A stretch of 64,000 nt of DNA from Macrotis lagotis (taxonomy: Eukaryota > Chordata > Mammalia > Peramelemorphia > Peramelidae): assembly GCF_037893015.1 (NCBI RefSeq), contig NC_133660.1, forward strand, positions 162,248,937-162,312,936. The letters run 5' to 3'. Positions 1-12,259 of this stretch are shown here, piece after piece. Position numbers and translations under genes: made by a program. A model generated the notes under the pieces. It was not told the origin of the DNA. It saw only the letters and a list, made by a program, of their open reading frames with translations, and made no database searches. How positions within the stretch are numbered: position 1 is the first letter of the stretch; every line of letters starts with the position of its first letter.

Positions 1-398
1 ACTCTCCCTCTCATAATCTGTGTTCCAAATCAACTGACCTTTTCTCTCTGCATTTCATGTGATAGCAAATTTCCCATTTTGCATCTTTGTACTGCTCTTC
101 CTCCTAGCCTGAAATGCACTTCCATTATAAAATCTTTCTCTTCCATCAGAATATAGTTTAAGTTTCATCTTCTTTCTCAAGACCCAAAGTTTCTAGTGTT
201 CTCCCTCCCTCCCTTCATATTTAATTTATTTGTTTCTGTTTTTAATTATTTCTCTTTCTCTTTATTCCAAATATGCTTATTGATGTTTAGAATGTATGTT
301 CCTTGCAAATAGGGGTTGTTTAATTTGTGTATTTGGATCCCAAATGCCTAGTACATTGCAGGTATTTAATAAATGTTTGATGATTAATTGATTGCATT
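1..398 (+). repeat. L2 LINE 3' end
   Basis: The stretch carries the L2 tail signature: a 'gtatgttccttgcaaataggggttgt' style line, then 'cctagtacattgcagg' and 'taataaatgtttgatga'. It is old and diverged. Assignment rests on recalled L2 consensus. Confidence 0.6.
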
Positions 399-697
399 TT
401 TCTGATGGTTAGGGAGTTTGTACATCTTTTTATATGGTTATTTTTTCATATAGTGTTTCTCAAAAAATGGTCTGTTCATGTCTTTTCATTACTGTTCCAT
501 TGGGAATCATGCTTGCTAAATATAGCCTGTTTAGGCAAAAGAATGGCATTTCAGGATCAGATATCCATGCTAGCCTGACCTAGATGCTCAATAGAGTTCA
601 ACCATGGTTCTACTTACATGTAGACATCAGATGTAAATAGTTTTACCTAGAACCACCTTGTTTACATTAAGACACACTGGCTTATAAAATATGTTTT
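399..697. other. AT-rich sequence, nothing recognised
   Basis: No open frame, splice-bounded exon or recognisable repeat seen on either strand. Confidence 0.4.
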
Positions 698-849
698 GGG
701 GTGGCTAGGTGAGGCAATGGATAGAGCACTGACCCTGGAGTCAGGAGTACCCGAGTTCAAATCCAGCCTCAGACACATAATAATTACCTAGCCGTGTGGC
801 CTTGGGCAAGCCACTTAACCCCATTGCCTAGCAAAAACCTTAATAAAAG
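698..849 (+). repeat. tRNA-derived marsupial SINE (WSINE1/SINE-1-like)
   Basis: Full-length sense copy: 'ggtggctaggtgaggcaatgg' head, 'ggagtcaggagtacc', tRNA B-box-like 'gagttcaaatcc', 'gtggccttgggcaagccact', then an A-rich tail. The motif tataaaatat at 683-692 recurs at 856-865 and may be an imperfect target-site duplication. Confidence 0.85.
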
Positions 850-911
850 AAATGCTATAAAATATCATGTTTTTACCTAGTTGTTTCATGTGTTTGCAGC
901 ACTTTTCCTTA

Positions 912-1005
912 AAAGCTCCTTAAGGGTATTCATTGCTTTCTGCCTATTTTTGTATTTTCTCATAACCCCTAGTACAATGCTAGTCACACTGTTTGTTGAA
1001 TGAAA
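912..1005 (+). repeat. L2 LINE 3' end fragment
   Basis: 'aaaagctccttaagggtat', 'cataacccctagtacaatgc' and 'tgttgaatgaa' follow the L2 3' terminus in order. Confidence 0.55.
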
Positions 1006-1219
1006 TTAAATGGGAGAATGGATATTTTTAATACTCATTGTTTTTCCCTTCTGTTTAAGGGTTGGAACTCTTGTCTGTGAAAAGTTATACTCCAAGCACC
1101 TCATCATCATTCTATCGGTAAATGTAAAATTCAAGTAATAAAGTTACCATTAACAACAACATAGACTTTAATCCCATCTCTGTGATAATTGTACTACTCA
1201 AAAAATGACTGAATCAATG

Positions 1220-1390
1220 GGGACATTGGGGATGGCTAGGTTGCACAGTGGATAGAGCACCAACCCTGGAGTCAAGAGAACCTGAGTTCAAATCTGGCCT
1301 CAGACACTTAATAATTAGCTGTATGGCCTTGGGCAGGTCACTTAACCCTATTACCTTGCAAAAACTAAAAAACAAATCAAGGGGGACATT
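1220..1390 (+). repeat. SINE with target-site duplication
   Basis: Sense WSINE1/SINE-1-like copy (about 1229-1381) flanked by the direct repeat ggggacatt at 1220-1228 and 1382-1390. Tail is A-rich (ctaaaaaacaaatc). The exact duplication indicates a relatively recent L1-driven insertion. Confidence 0.85.
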
Positions 1391-1684
1391 ATAGAACAGA
1401 AGCAGATAGGAGTAAGAATAATTTTGTCACTTTTTTTTTTTTGCATTTTGAATCAATTGAATCAGAGAAGTCAATACCTGGACTAGATGTAATTCAAATC
1501 CTCTAGTCAATATCTATCCTTATATTCTTAATCTTTTTTCAGGGTCGGTGCCTGGTATTTGCCCAGATAGGAAAGAATATATCTACACAAAGCATTTTGG
1601 ACACAGCAAAGTCAGGTATCTCCACTGCTCTCAAAAAGAAAATCTATACTTGATTGCAATGATCTTTAAGGTCATCTAGGAGGT

Positions 1685-2200
1685 TATCATCAACCTTTCC
1701 TCTTCAGTTTCCCTTCCCTCCATCTCCCATCATCAGTCTCTCCCTATCTATTCACCTTTTATGTTTACAAACATATTCAAGTCTATTCAATCCTTTAAAG
1801 TTTCCTTGATCTCAATCATCCTAAATTTCTCCTCCATTCACTGTCAAACTCCTAGAAATCTGCTCTTTCTACTTCCTCACCAACTTCTCTAAATCTTGCA
1901 GATCTACCTTCCAAACCCTCTATTTTTAAATGAAACTATTGCCTTCATTGTTAGCAACAGTCATTGAATTGCACTGATGTCTTCATCTCAGTCCTCATTT
2001 CCCCAATGTCTCTGCTGCTTCTCTCTCTTAGATACTCTCCTCCCTTGGCTTCTGACATATTGTTCTCTGCTTGTTTCCCTCTTATCTGCTTGCAGCTTTT
2101 TTGCCTTCTTTTCTGTATCATCATTTATCTTCCACTCCCTTGGTTCTATCTGGGGGTCTCCTTTTCTTCACTCAGTCTAGACTATCTCTCATGGAAATCT
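1685..2200 (+). repeat. L2 LINE reverse-transcriptase region, decayed
   Basis: The nucleotide text 'cagtcctcatttcc...tctctctcttagatactctcctcccttgg' resembles the L2 RT segment around 'SVLILLDLSAAFDTVDH..LLDTLFSLG'. The 137-residue frame running through it (1964-2377) is therefore a decayed LINE shadow, not a gene. Confidence 0.45.
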
Positions 2201-3825
2201 TCTCTCAAGAATTTTGGAAATGTTTTTGTTAGAGATTTTGGCATTAAGAAAAAAATATTCATTATCTTTAAAATAGCACCCTCAACAATAAAATGTCTCC
2301 CTTCTTTTAAGCATCTACAAGTTTTTCCAAGACACATCTTTCAGCTCCTCGGACATTGTCAGCACAATCATGGGTAAGCTCAGGACTTAAATCTGGGTGA
2401 GGGCTAAAAGTATTAAATTGTGTCCTAGTTTTTTTTTTTTCCTTTTTTAAGTATCATTGAAGGAAACCTAAGTTCTCCCTCTTTCTTAAAGAATATTATT
2501 CTCAACTTGACAGTACAATATTCTATTTTCCCCAGTGAAGCATGCTCTTTTCTATGGTATAAGCTGGAAGGATAAGCTGGGTGAGACAAACAAGGTTCTA
2601 TAGGATTTTTCTGATGATATTCTTTGCATATGGTTAAATTGGGCCATTCTAACACTTTTTCTCTACATCGTCAAAAATATGGCATATGATAGGAAAAAAA
2701 AGGATATGACTTCAAACTTTAGCTAGCTGTCTCCTTAAGCATGTTCCCTGGGTCTTAATTTCCTAATCAGTAAAAAAGGTAGAACTAGATGATCCAGCTA
2801 TTAATTTCAAGATCCTATCTGTAACCACATCTAAGCTTATGAAAGCTTAGACCATTTTGAAAAACTAGAATGAATGCCTTTGTTTTAACAGTATAACCAT
2901 GGTCTCAGAAGCATCAGTAACATAAAAGACACATCTCCTGTGAAAACAGGGGTATGTATTAGATGACCTTTTACCCAGCCCTTTCTATTGATGTAATTAA
3001 CACCAACATTCTAGAAGTCAGTCCAATCCATCTTTTTTATGAAGTTCTGACCTTTTCTTTAGATTTGGTGTGACAGAAAAATAAGGCAATTTCCCTTTCA
3101 TTGGATTAGGTATGCCATACTTAATTCTATCATGAGGCTCTACAAACATATTCTATTTATAGATCACTTTATACAAATAAAAATATGGCTAATTTCCTAA
3201 ATTAATACATCAATTAATCATCTGGCATTAAAACCTTGTCAATTAAATTAAAGTGGTAAAAGAAATCAAGAAAATGGATGCTTTCATAAAACAGATGATC
3301 TTATTGTTTAGGTAGTTTGTTTCTTCCATATCTCTCTTTAATTGGCTTAATAACTATTTTCAGCATCTTATCACTCACTCAGGGCCAGGAGTTTCAGTGA
3401 TTGAAACAAAAAGTAATGAATTTCTCTGCGTGATTATTTTGTTGTATTGTAGGAAACAAAAACTTTGAGAATGTTTTTCTAGGAAATGGTTGGATTCTAA
3501 CAACACTGTATTTGAAGTTATCCAAAAGAAGCATTACTTTTATGACTTTGACTGGTCATACACTTCTCTGGGTCATTTCTGTCAGTGATTTCTTTGACGG
3601 TTTTGCTTTAGTGAGACTAGAAACATATCACACCAATATCTACCTGAATACTTGGTATATCTGGTCACTCCACATGATAACTTGTGATATCCCAGACTGT
3701 AGAAAACAAAATGGCAGGAGGGCTGTGATTTCTAAATATAACATAGAAGTTCTGCATTTCAAGCTAGTCATTTCATTGAAGTGGTGGTAACAGAAACACT
3801 TTTCGTGACTTTTCTGTGGAGGTTA
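2201..3825. other. Intronic-type sequence; only weak exon candidates
   Basis: No repeat recognised. Two small splice-bounded open segments, 2892-2951 (YNHGLRSISNIKDTSPVKTG) and 3063-3109 (IWCDRKIRQFPFHWI), have a polypyrimidine-AG before and a GTATG donor after, and their phases (0/0, then 0/2) chain into the exon at 6064. They match no family I recognise, so they are noted only as candidates. Confidence 0.25.
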
Positions 3826-3829
3826 CAGG

Positions 3830-3990
3830 ATCCACTAGAAGGAGCATTAACTGTGGAGTCAAGGGACATGGTTTTACAGATTCAAATCTACTTCTCATTA
3901 GCACCATAACTCTGGGCAAATCCCTTCATCTCAAGACAATTTTCCCAGATAATCTTACAGTTAACCTCTAAATTCTGTTATTTTAATTTT
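3830..3990 (+). repeat. MIR/THER-type SINE, old
   Basis: 'ggagtcaagggacatgg', 'gattcaaatct' and 'ctctgggcaaatcccttcatctca' keep the MIR order. Confidence 0.5.
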
Positions 3991-4109
3991 TTTGCATTTT
4001 TAAAACAATTTTTAAAAATAATTCTGGAAAACACTCCCAACAGTCATAGTTGTTTTATTTCCTGTCAAGATTAATATTTACTGACAATTTAAATATACAG
4101 ATTACTATA

Positions 4110-4325
4110 CAAGGCAATTAGGTGGAATGGCGGATATGGTATTGGAGTCAAAAGGATTGAATTCAAATCTAGCCTCAGATGTTTGCCATCTGTGGAACTT
4201 TGGATAAGTCACCTAAGTGACATTGTTTCCTTTCAATTTCCTCATCTGTAAAATGAGAATGATAATAGCATTTCCTCTCAGGAGATGATGTGATGATTTA
4301 TAAAGCACTTATCTTTAATCACATT
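4110..4325 (+). repeat. MIR/THER1-type SINE
   Basis: Near full-length: 'attggagtcaaaaggat', 'gaattcaaatctagcctcag', 'tttcctcatctgtaaaatgag' and 'gatttataaagcactt' are the MIR core and 3' LINE-like end. Confidence 0.75.
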
Positions 4326-4464
4326 GAGAAAACAAAAGAAATGATAATAGAAAGCAAGGCTTTTCGCTTTGAGATATTTACAGCTTAGTTGGAAGATTAT
4401 AAATTCAAAATAAACAAAGACACAGAAAAAAATAACAAAATGAGAAACAGTGTTGGCAAACAGC

Positions 4465-4650
4465 TGGTATCAGGAAAATAGGATCCAAGTTCTGGTTTAG
4501 ACACATGAGTTTTATACCCATGGGTAAGACAGTTATCTTTTATGAACCTCAGCTTCCTGAGCCTTGGCTTCTTTAGCTATAAAATGGGGATAATAATACT
4601 TGCGGTTGATATGACAAGATTTATAAACTGGGAAGTCAAATAAATTTGAG
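4465..4650 (+). repeat. MIR-type SINE
   Basis: 'gaacctcagcttcctgagcc' and 'tagctataaaatggggataataatac' mark the MIR core. Confidence 0.55.
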
Positions 4651-5489
4651 ATGCTTACAATTGTAAGGATGTTTCAACAAGAAAGCGATTACTAAATATC
4701 TGGAAACAATAGTTACATTATTTGTAACCCATACTAAGCTTTGGGAAACCTATTCTAACTCATACTTTCACTGATGAATCAGTTTCCCAAGAAATAGGCT
4801 ACACATTCCTGTACTATGCATTTTATAGTCTTAAAAATACCGGGAGATAAAGTGGTTTGCCCAGGTTGCACTTGAACTTAGATCTTCTGTAAATATTCCT
4901 CTCCAGAGAATAAATCAGAACCCTGGAGTTCAGCAGGAAAGTGCCAGATGCCAGTGGCAACTCATTCGAGAAGAACCTAGCAGCAATACAATGGAGAAAC
5001 AAAAGTAGCAGCTCAATAGAGAAAGTAGCCCAGGAAATTTCCTTAGTTCTTTTTAGGGAAGTAACAATTGATATCTTTGAAGACAGAAAGATGTTCTATT
5101 TGGCATGCAATACTTGAAGTTTGAATTGTTATGACTATGGCTATTGTTTTTCCCTATGTTACCTTTAGTAGAATGTGTCCTTATTTGAATTGGGGAGATT
5201 TTTTCCCCCCTTGTTGTTTACCTTGCATTATACTTTAAATAAATTCCTTTTGTTTTACTATTATTCTAAATTTTACTTTGCCTTAATTTGGAAAATTAAG
5301 TGGAAATGCCCACTGCTTCAGGTCAAAACAAGGTAACTTGCTAATAGTCATTTTAGTTCCTCAGCTTACTTCATAAGCAATGTATTCATAAAGAGGATTA
5401 TTCCTTGAACACCACTGCCCTGAGAGTAACCAGTAGAAAAGTTACATTGGGAGGGCTGTATTCTGTGTGCTATATTCCCTCCTAATCTC
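4651..5489. other. Intronic sequence, nothing recognised
   Basis: No coding segment or named repeat supported on either strand. Confidence 0.4.
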
Positions 5490-5740
5490 TTACTTTTAAA
5501 ATCCTTAATTTCATTCAAGGATCAGTTTTTCCTAGTGTACGTGTTCCCTGATTCTTTCTTGTTATTAGTGCTTTTTGCCCTCATTTTTTATTGCTCTTGT
5601 ATTTATATATCTGTGTACATGTTGGATCTTCCCAGGAGAGCAGAAGTTCCTTGAGGGTAAGAAAGTATTTCATTATTGTCTTTATATCCCCAGCACTTGG
5701 CATAATACCTTCTGTATAGTAGAAATTTATTACTATTTGT
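5490..5740 (+). repeat. L2 LINE 3' end
   Basis: 'agaagttccttgagggtaag', 'tatatccccagcacttggca' and 'tatagtagaaatttatta' are the L2 3' terminus. Confidence 0.65.
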
Positions 5741-5900
5741 TTTTAAATTTTTTATCTTCAATTACAAATTCTCTCTCTCTCCTTCCTCTCTTCCCTCAAT
5801 CACTGAGAAGAAATACAATAACTTTACATGTAAAGTTCTATAAAATATATCTCTGCATTAAGAGAGAAATAAATTTACTGAGTTGGATTGAACTGACTTG
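5741..5900 (-). repeat. L1 3' UTR fragment, antisense
   Basis: 'tcttcaattacaaattctctc...tccctcaatcactgagaag' resembles the antisense 3' end of marsupial L1. Confidence 0.4.
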
Positions 5901-6063
5901 CTATGAATTGATAATTACAGAAAAAAAATAAAGCTTGGTTTCTACCAGATTGCAGTTCAATTAAAACTTTCAAATAAACATGTAGCAAAGGTAACTAAAT
6001 TTCTTTCCCTCCTTTCAGTTCAAGCAGGAAGGAAGGAGTTCTTGCCCTTTCCTTTCCTCTTAG

Positions 6064-6199
6064 ATGCTTCAGAAATTACCCAGAAAAAGTTCTGAGCAAT
6101 TTGACTGAGCTTGACTTGGTGGCCCTGGGAGAAATGGGAAATAATTATGAAGAGATTCAGTTGCTCTTTCAATTCTCTAAACTCAGAGGAAAGTCTGAT
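6064..6199 (+). CDS. Probable internal exon of a CNBD2-like gene
   Basis: An open segment starts after a pyrimidine-rich tract and 'tcctcttag' and ends before the strong donor gtaagtact. It begins with one base completing a split codon and ends in phase 0, matching the next strong exon at 15211. The encoded peptide is CFRNYPEKVLSNL, then TELDLVALGEMGNNYEE, then IQLLFQFSKLRGKSD. By eye, C/F-R-x-Y-x-E-K-x-L resembles the helix that opens a cyclic-nucleotide-binding domain in CNBD2 (a segment like FFRKMELFASWSDEKLWQL). An alternative acceptor at 6018 would start the exon at 6019 and stay open. Biased, repeat-free coding character and clean splice sites support it; the family link is inference from memory and weaker than for the downstream exons. 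Confidence 0.5.
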
Positions 6200-6407
6200 G
6201 TAAGTACTGAAAGGGAGAGAACATCAAACTACCTGATCTAACCTGGCCTGTGTCCAGCTATGTATAGTTGGTAGTACCTGTGAAAGGAGGGAAGGTTCGG
6301 CTGTAAGTAGAGACCTGCAATGGGAAAAATGGTTTTGGGGAAATTGCAGGAGGAATGAATTGTAGGTAGAGTAATGCAGTAAAAGGTGTGAGCAGAGTAA
6401 CACTAGA

Positions 6408-6415
6408 AGTAGTAA

Positions 6416-6479
<64 letters not shown>
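6408..6479 (+). repeat. (TAG)n trinucleotide microsatellite
   Basis: About 24 near-perfect TAG units within the intron. Confidence 0.95.
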
Positions 6480-6499
6480 TGGGTCTTTCGATACTGAAG

Positions 6500-7740
6500 A
6501 AGATGAATAAAATGAATGGGTAAATGGTATAGAAAGATGCTATCCTCATGTCATGTGAGCCTAGTGGCTTGACATAATTAGATCAGGATGATTGATGATC
6601 AATAATAGATCTTGAATTTTTAGAGAAAGGCCTTTTCCATATCACCCTGGTTCTTCAGTAGTACCATATTGTCTCTAGAGATGTAATTTTATGGCAATGA
6701 ACTTTCAACAGTATGGTAAAGCTGACCTGTCTATAGCTAATAAATTGGTAGAGTGTGGTGCCAATGTGGAGGAATACCTAAAAAACTTACCTGAAGAAAT
6801 ATTGTAGGTAACAAGAGAGTATCTAGGCCTTGGTGGGGGTGGGGGGATGGGGCAGTTGCACAATGATAGGTACTGCTTTTTTATAGGTTCTGAGGGGAAT
6901 ATTTGTTTTGTTTGATCTGTAAATAAATCTGTTCAGTACTTAAATTTTGTGAACTCTTATGTTTTCAAGGGGAATTGGTGATGACAGATTGGGTAATATA
7001 AACAGGAAGTTCCCAGATAATCTTTCTGAGGAGAATAAACCAGAAAAATGAGATAACCCTCCAACTTTAATTGAACCTTTAAGGGTTTTAAAAAAAAAGG
7101 TCAAAATACACCAACTTGAGTTTTAAGAGTATATCTAAATTACATTTCAATTTTCAAGAATATGAATGAGCAGAAAAAACAGTAGCCAGTCATGTGGTGA
7201 GGAGGACAGTTTGGATGTTCACTGTTACATTCAAAATATTAAAAGAACCAGAGGAAAATCAGCAATGCGTAAGGTGGACTTTCTACAGAGGATTTGCAGA
7301 AAGACATGAATAAGAAATGTAAGGGCAAGAAGATATGCTATGGATTAATTTCTGTCCCTAGGAAAGGAATACTCACACTGATAGGATATACAGTACATAA
7401 AGTTCAAAGATAAGACACCTAAGTATATAACCTAAAATTAATAATCCTGAAAGATCATATCTATGGCAAAATTATTGTCACCTATTTAAAAAGTGATTTG
7501 TTTTCATACTTGTTTATATATTTGTCTTGGGAAAAGTCATAAGAAATCATTATATTTCTAGGTTGTTTCTTTAGTCATCTTCAATTTATTTTCTTTCAGT
7601 GTATACTAAATATCTCTTAGCTTCTCCACCACTAAGCTTAATCATCAGGAAATCTGGATCTATTTATTACCTATTTATTACATCCATATGTCAAAAGGCA
7701 AGTCATTTAACTCTGAGCTTCAGAGTTTGTTAACTTTGCA
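6500..7740. other. Intronic sequence; one short open frame
   Basis: No repeat recognised. A 38-codon frame at 6691-6807 (starts MAMNFQQYGKADLSIANK, ends EEYLKNLPEEIL) looks coding-like but is short and stops directly before a GT. See findings. Confidence 0.3.
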
Positions 7741-7756
7741 AAATGGAGATAATGAA

Positions 7757-7758
<2 letters not shown>

Positions 7759-7806
<48 letters not shown>
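7759..7806. repeat. (TA)n microsatellite
   Basis: Uninterrupted TA dinucleotides. Confidence 0.95.
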
Positions 7807-7810
<4 letters not shown>

Positions 7811-8159
7811 TACAAAACAGTCATTAATTCTTACTTCTGCCAAGGAGTCTATTCTCTAGTACTATTCTCTAAGTGGTTAATCACCCATATAATAATCATA
7901 GTATACTAATAGTTATTGTTTCAAAATACTCCTATTTAAATTATTTTTAATTTTTCAACATTTTGCATTATCTTCAAAATATTTCTATAACATGCCAGCT
8001 TAATTTTTTATCCATACCTCTGAATTCTCCATTTCCACCATCTTAAAGATACTGCCAATGTGACATGTCTTTAACACTTTAATTACATGTGCTATAATTG
8101 GATCACTGTGCAGCTTAAAATCTATCTTATTTCACCACCAGATGGTATTCATGAACTGT

Positions 8160-8310
8160 ATCTGGATCATGGGATCATAGCTCATAGGAATAGAACTAAA
8201 AAGGGCCCTTGAAAATTATTTAGTCCAAATGTGTCAAATTAGAGTTGAGGAAAATTGACATCCAGAGAGATTGTGACTTGCCTGTCACAAAGGTAGCAAG
8301 AAGTAAAAAA
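8160..8310 (-). repeat. MIR/CR1-like antisense fragment
   Basis: 'agaactaaaaagggcccttg', 'tagtccaaatgtgtc' and 'gagattgtgacttgcc' follow the common antisense order 'agaagggacctt...agtccaa...gacttgccc'. Confidence 0.45.
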
Positions 8311-10714
8311 AATGTATAAATACATACATACATATATATATGCATTTATATACATTCCATTAACTTAATAAAATTCATTTTTAAAAAAATTTGTAACTTG
8401 AAGCTAGGTTTCAATAAATGATATAATAAACACTTTAATAGTAATATATTAAAAATGAAATATCCCAAAGCTCAAATATGAGCCCTTAATTTTCTAATGT
8501 TTCCTCTATAAAATTTCTCTGATATTTTCTCAAAGAAATATAACATGATTTTTTCAGATATCTCTTTGAAGGATAATATTCTTCTGCTTCTGCTGCTTAA
8601 TGAACTGCCATCATCTTGGCCCTAAAGCTAGGAAATCCATTCTCTCTTTCTCATATAATGAACTGTCATTTTTTCCAATACTCAATAGACATGAGAACTC
8701 ATGGAAATAAGCATTCTTTCTATAAGTGCTGATTCCAACTCATAAGTGTCTTCTAATTTTGTATTATACTTATGTATAATCTTCAACAAATTCTCCAAAG
8801 AGAAATTTGACATATTGGGGACCTTCTTTCAGATACTTTGTGGGTTGCTTGTGTAGCACTCCATATATCTATCAGAGTCATAACTAGGGTAGTATAGCTA
8901 AAGCTATGTCCTATGATGTTGACATATGGTGGCAAAGGAAATTTCCCCTTCTATAATGATCTTCCAAGCTTCCATTCCTTATTGTCTTCTATTGGCCTGA
9001 ATTGGGTGGAAAAGTCATCTCACTGTGTTTCCAGGTCCTAAACTACTAATACCTTGGGCACTCCTTTTTCAGGAGTCACCTTTCTGATTGCCCAGATTCT
9101 TACCTTCTCCTCTCTTCCATCTCCTCATGAGAGTTGGGGGTAGGTAGGAATTGTAGGCTATGACACAGGAACAGGGACATCTTTGGGGAGTGACTGAGCC
9201 TCCTCTGAGGCAATCCTACAAATGGCATGTTATTATCTTTGTCCTCTTCCCATTCCTATTTCTTCACTGAATTTGTCCCAGGCAAAGAATTCGCTACTCT
9301 CTTTTCCCCATCATCCCTTCCTTTTGTCACATGACTGATGTATCTTCTTGTTTTGATTATACATTTCTTCAATGATCTCATTTATTTGCATTTTGGTCCT
9401 TAGTGAAAATATACTTGTCTACTTCTACTATCATGCATCTCTCCAAGGCCCTTTGAGTCATCTATAACTGATTTTTCTGAAACTGTGATGTTCTAAGATA
9501 TATTAGAAAACCTTTGTAGTAGAAAAGGATTTTTTTTTGGTACTAGGGAGTAGCTTTGAGTCATTAAAAGTCCTACACAATTTCTTAAATGTAATTATAA
9601 ATATAAATGAGTCAACTGACTTCTGGAAACTATTTCTAAACCATACTATTTCTTTTCTGGCCAGAATTTTCATCTTCCTCATTCCTATTTCCCCAGAATG
9701 CTCGATTCTGCTCCTATGGATTTTGATAGGTGATCTTTTATCTTGTCTTGACCAAAATGATACTTTTCTATAATGGCTGAATTGATGCATCTTTGAAGTA
9801 GGAAACTTTTCAAAAGTCACAGAACACAGAGCACTTTCCAACAATAATACTCTTCTATGTCTCCATACTGCCAGCTTCAGTAGAAGAAAACAAGCATCAG
9901 AGAGAAATTCTGAGTAAGTCAATAAAGAAAATTGCCTCTTGGCTATATGCAAACTCATTGCTATAGTGCATTTTGCCAATCAACAGTAAAAGTTCATCTA
10001 TAGAGATAAAATTTTATTTGAAAATACATTAGATGTTGAATATAGAGAAAGAATTGGAAAGAAAGAGTGGAAAAGACTTTCTTGGTTGTGCTGATAATTA
10101 TAGAATCCCTTCTCTAGGATCCTGATAATGAAGACACCAAAGTTATTGAAAACACAATCATACATACATACTTCAGAAAAAACATTCTAAAAATTACAAA
10201 ACTGTCTTTTAGATAAAAATTATAGACATTGCTTCAATTATGTCACAGTTGTTGGACTAATATCTACTTAAGTATGAAAATAGACTTTTTTTAATGTGGA
10301 AAAATTTAGCAATTTCTGCTCCCTTTTTCCATCCCTGCACTACTATCACTGTGGAAGGAGACAAAAGTTGCAAAAGTCTAATGGACACTTTAAAATTTTC
10401 TTTTTATCATGAGAGTCAAAGAATTCATATCTATCTAGTTGTCAATTTATCAGGATGATGCTCTCCATACCTAGCCACGCTATCCCTTAGATACCAGACT
10501 CAGACTCTTGCCAAGGTAAAGTTTCCCAAGTATGGTAGAATTTACATTTTCCCACCATAACCTTCCAGAACCATTACAGTTCTACTTAAAGATAGAACTT
10601 TTCTTAGCGGCACTGATACATGTCATTTAAATTGAATTGTTCTCACCCAGGAAAGGAGCAAATCTCATTCTTGGCTCTTTTCTCTCCCAGAACCCCTTGT
10701 AAATGAAAAATGAA
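8311..10714. other. Intronic sequence, nothing firmly recognised
   Basis: About 2.4 kb with no named repeat I can support. A 158-residue minus-strand frame at 9503-9979 has no recognisable domain, is rich in Lys, Ser and Phe, and has no splice or promoter context; it is not called a gene. Confidence 0.35.
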
Positions 10715-10939
10715 ACAATTAGTTTAATGTTTTGCAGATGTAGAAACTGAAGCTCAAAGAGTTAAAGCCATTCCTTCCTCCTTTGGTCAGTTAATACTTT
10801 GGTACAATAAGGATCTCTTTAGCAAAAAACTGATGCTGTATTCTACTGAGGAAAAATTTCCCTATACTCTGTTGTTTTCCCCTTATTTTTGTAGGATAAG
10901 AGAACTTTTCCAAATAATGAGCTAAATTTAATTTACAAG

Positions 10940-11117
10940 CCCTATTCCTTTTTTTTAGGTTTTTTTGCAAGGCAAATGGGGTTAAGTGGCTTGCCCAAGG
11001 CCACACAGCTAGGTAATTATTAAGTGTCTGAGATCAGATTTGAACCCAGGTACTCCTGACTCTAGGGCTGGTGTTTTATCCACTGTGCCACCTAGCCACC
11101 CCACCCCTATTCCTTTT
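10940..11117 (-). repeat. SINE, antisense, with 13-bp target-site duplication
   Basis: Antisense WSINE1/SINE-1-like copy ('ggttaagtggcttgcccaag', 'cacacagctaggtaattatt', 'ccactgtgccacctagccac') flanked by ccctattcctttt at 10940-10952 and 11105-11117. The exact duplication marks a young copy. Confidence 0.92.
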
Positions 11118-12030
11118 AAAGTTGGGTATCTCTTGTCTTTAACGTGGCAGTTGGCATGTGTTTATATGCTTATTGATTTGACAGGCAATTGATGACCTGG
11201 AGACACAATTCTTTCTTATAAAACTCCTTTCTATGGTTGCCATAATAAACACAATCCAACACAATTTGGAAGGATATAGATATGGCTTTCCCCACAGAAA
11301 GCAAAGGTTTTCTGATCTCTGTGACAAATGCTGATAATAATCACTTCTAATAACAGCTTTTCATAAAGAATGTGTCTACTGACTGGTTTAGAGTAAAACA
11401 TGTAGAATTGTTGAATTCAATCAAACAGCTGGTTATTTTGGAAGCAACCCTGTGCTTTTCATTCAGTAGCTAGCAGTTATTAATTACAACAATTGCTGCT
11501 TATTTCTGAAATTTACTACTGATTACTTGTTACTATCTATTGATAAGCATGGATTAAATTTTAAAATTATTTTTCAAATTGTTTTTGTGTTCATAGACAC
11601 ATCACTGACCCAATGAATAACAAGGAACTGAATAAAATTGTGAGATTCAGAATCATAGATATATAAAATTCCTTCCATTGAGGAATTCCCTATTTTTTTT
11701 ACCACCTGCTTTATTTCCATTAACACTTAACTTTAAAGAAAAGTATGTCACTAACCCTGATGTATGGAGCACTGAACCATAGATGTAGGAAAACATTTGT
11801 CAGATGAAATGATAAAGGGAAACCATAAATTTCACAGATAACTTACTCAAAGACTGCGATTTGCTTTTCTGAGAACCACCTCTTTGCCTCGTTGGTTAGG
11901 TTTTGAATATGTGTACCTGGTTTGTTTCCCTGCTTGCCTACTGGAAGTCAGAAAGACAGACTCAAGACCTTTATTGGCAGATAGGAAGGTCTGAGAATTC
12001 TGGGCAAAGGTTTAGATTTTTTTAGGAATG
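11118..12030. other. Intronic sequence, nothing recognised
   Basis: No supported exon, open frame or named repeat. Confidence 0.35.
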
Positions 12031-12039
12031 CTACCAATA

Positions 12040-12185
12040 ATGTGGAATAAATTACATTGCTATATGACCTTGGACAAGTCAAGCTCCTCATTTGTAAAAT
12101 GAAATGATTAGACTAAATGATCTCCTTAGGGTACAGCCTAAAGATGATCTCTAGCGACCCTTCAACTTTAAAATTCCAAGATCAT
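12040..12185 (+). repeat. MIR-type SINE
   Basis: 'tatgaccttggacaagtcaa', 'ctcatttgtaaaatgaaatg' and 'gatctctagcgacccttc' form the MIR core and 3' part. Confidence 0.6.
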
Positions 12186-12259
12186 TTCATAATTCTTTTT
12201 TTCTCTAACTTTTCCAAGTGGGGTTTTGAAGTTGACTGTAGTCTGGAATCTGGATCCCT

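Noticed and set aside
1543-1615. Exon-like segment with good acceptor and GT donor, open in two frames
   Set aside because: Phase does not fit the downstream candidates and neither peptide matches a family convincingly.
1964-2377. 137-residue plus-strand frame
   Set aside because: Lies over L2-like RT sequence; hydrophobic shadow of pyrimidine-rich DNA.
3364-3429. Open segment after 'actattttcag' with a peptide ending VSVIETKSNEFLC that recalls a CNB-domain end
   Set aside because: Donor gtgatt is weak and the phase conflicts with the exon at 6064; similarity is short.
9503-9979. 158-residue minus-strand open frame
   Set aside because: No domain, low-complexity Lys/Ser/Phe composition, no splice or promoter context; length possible by chance in AT-rich DNA.
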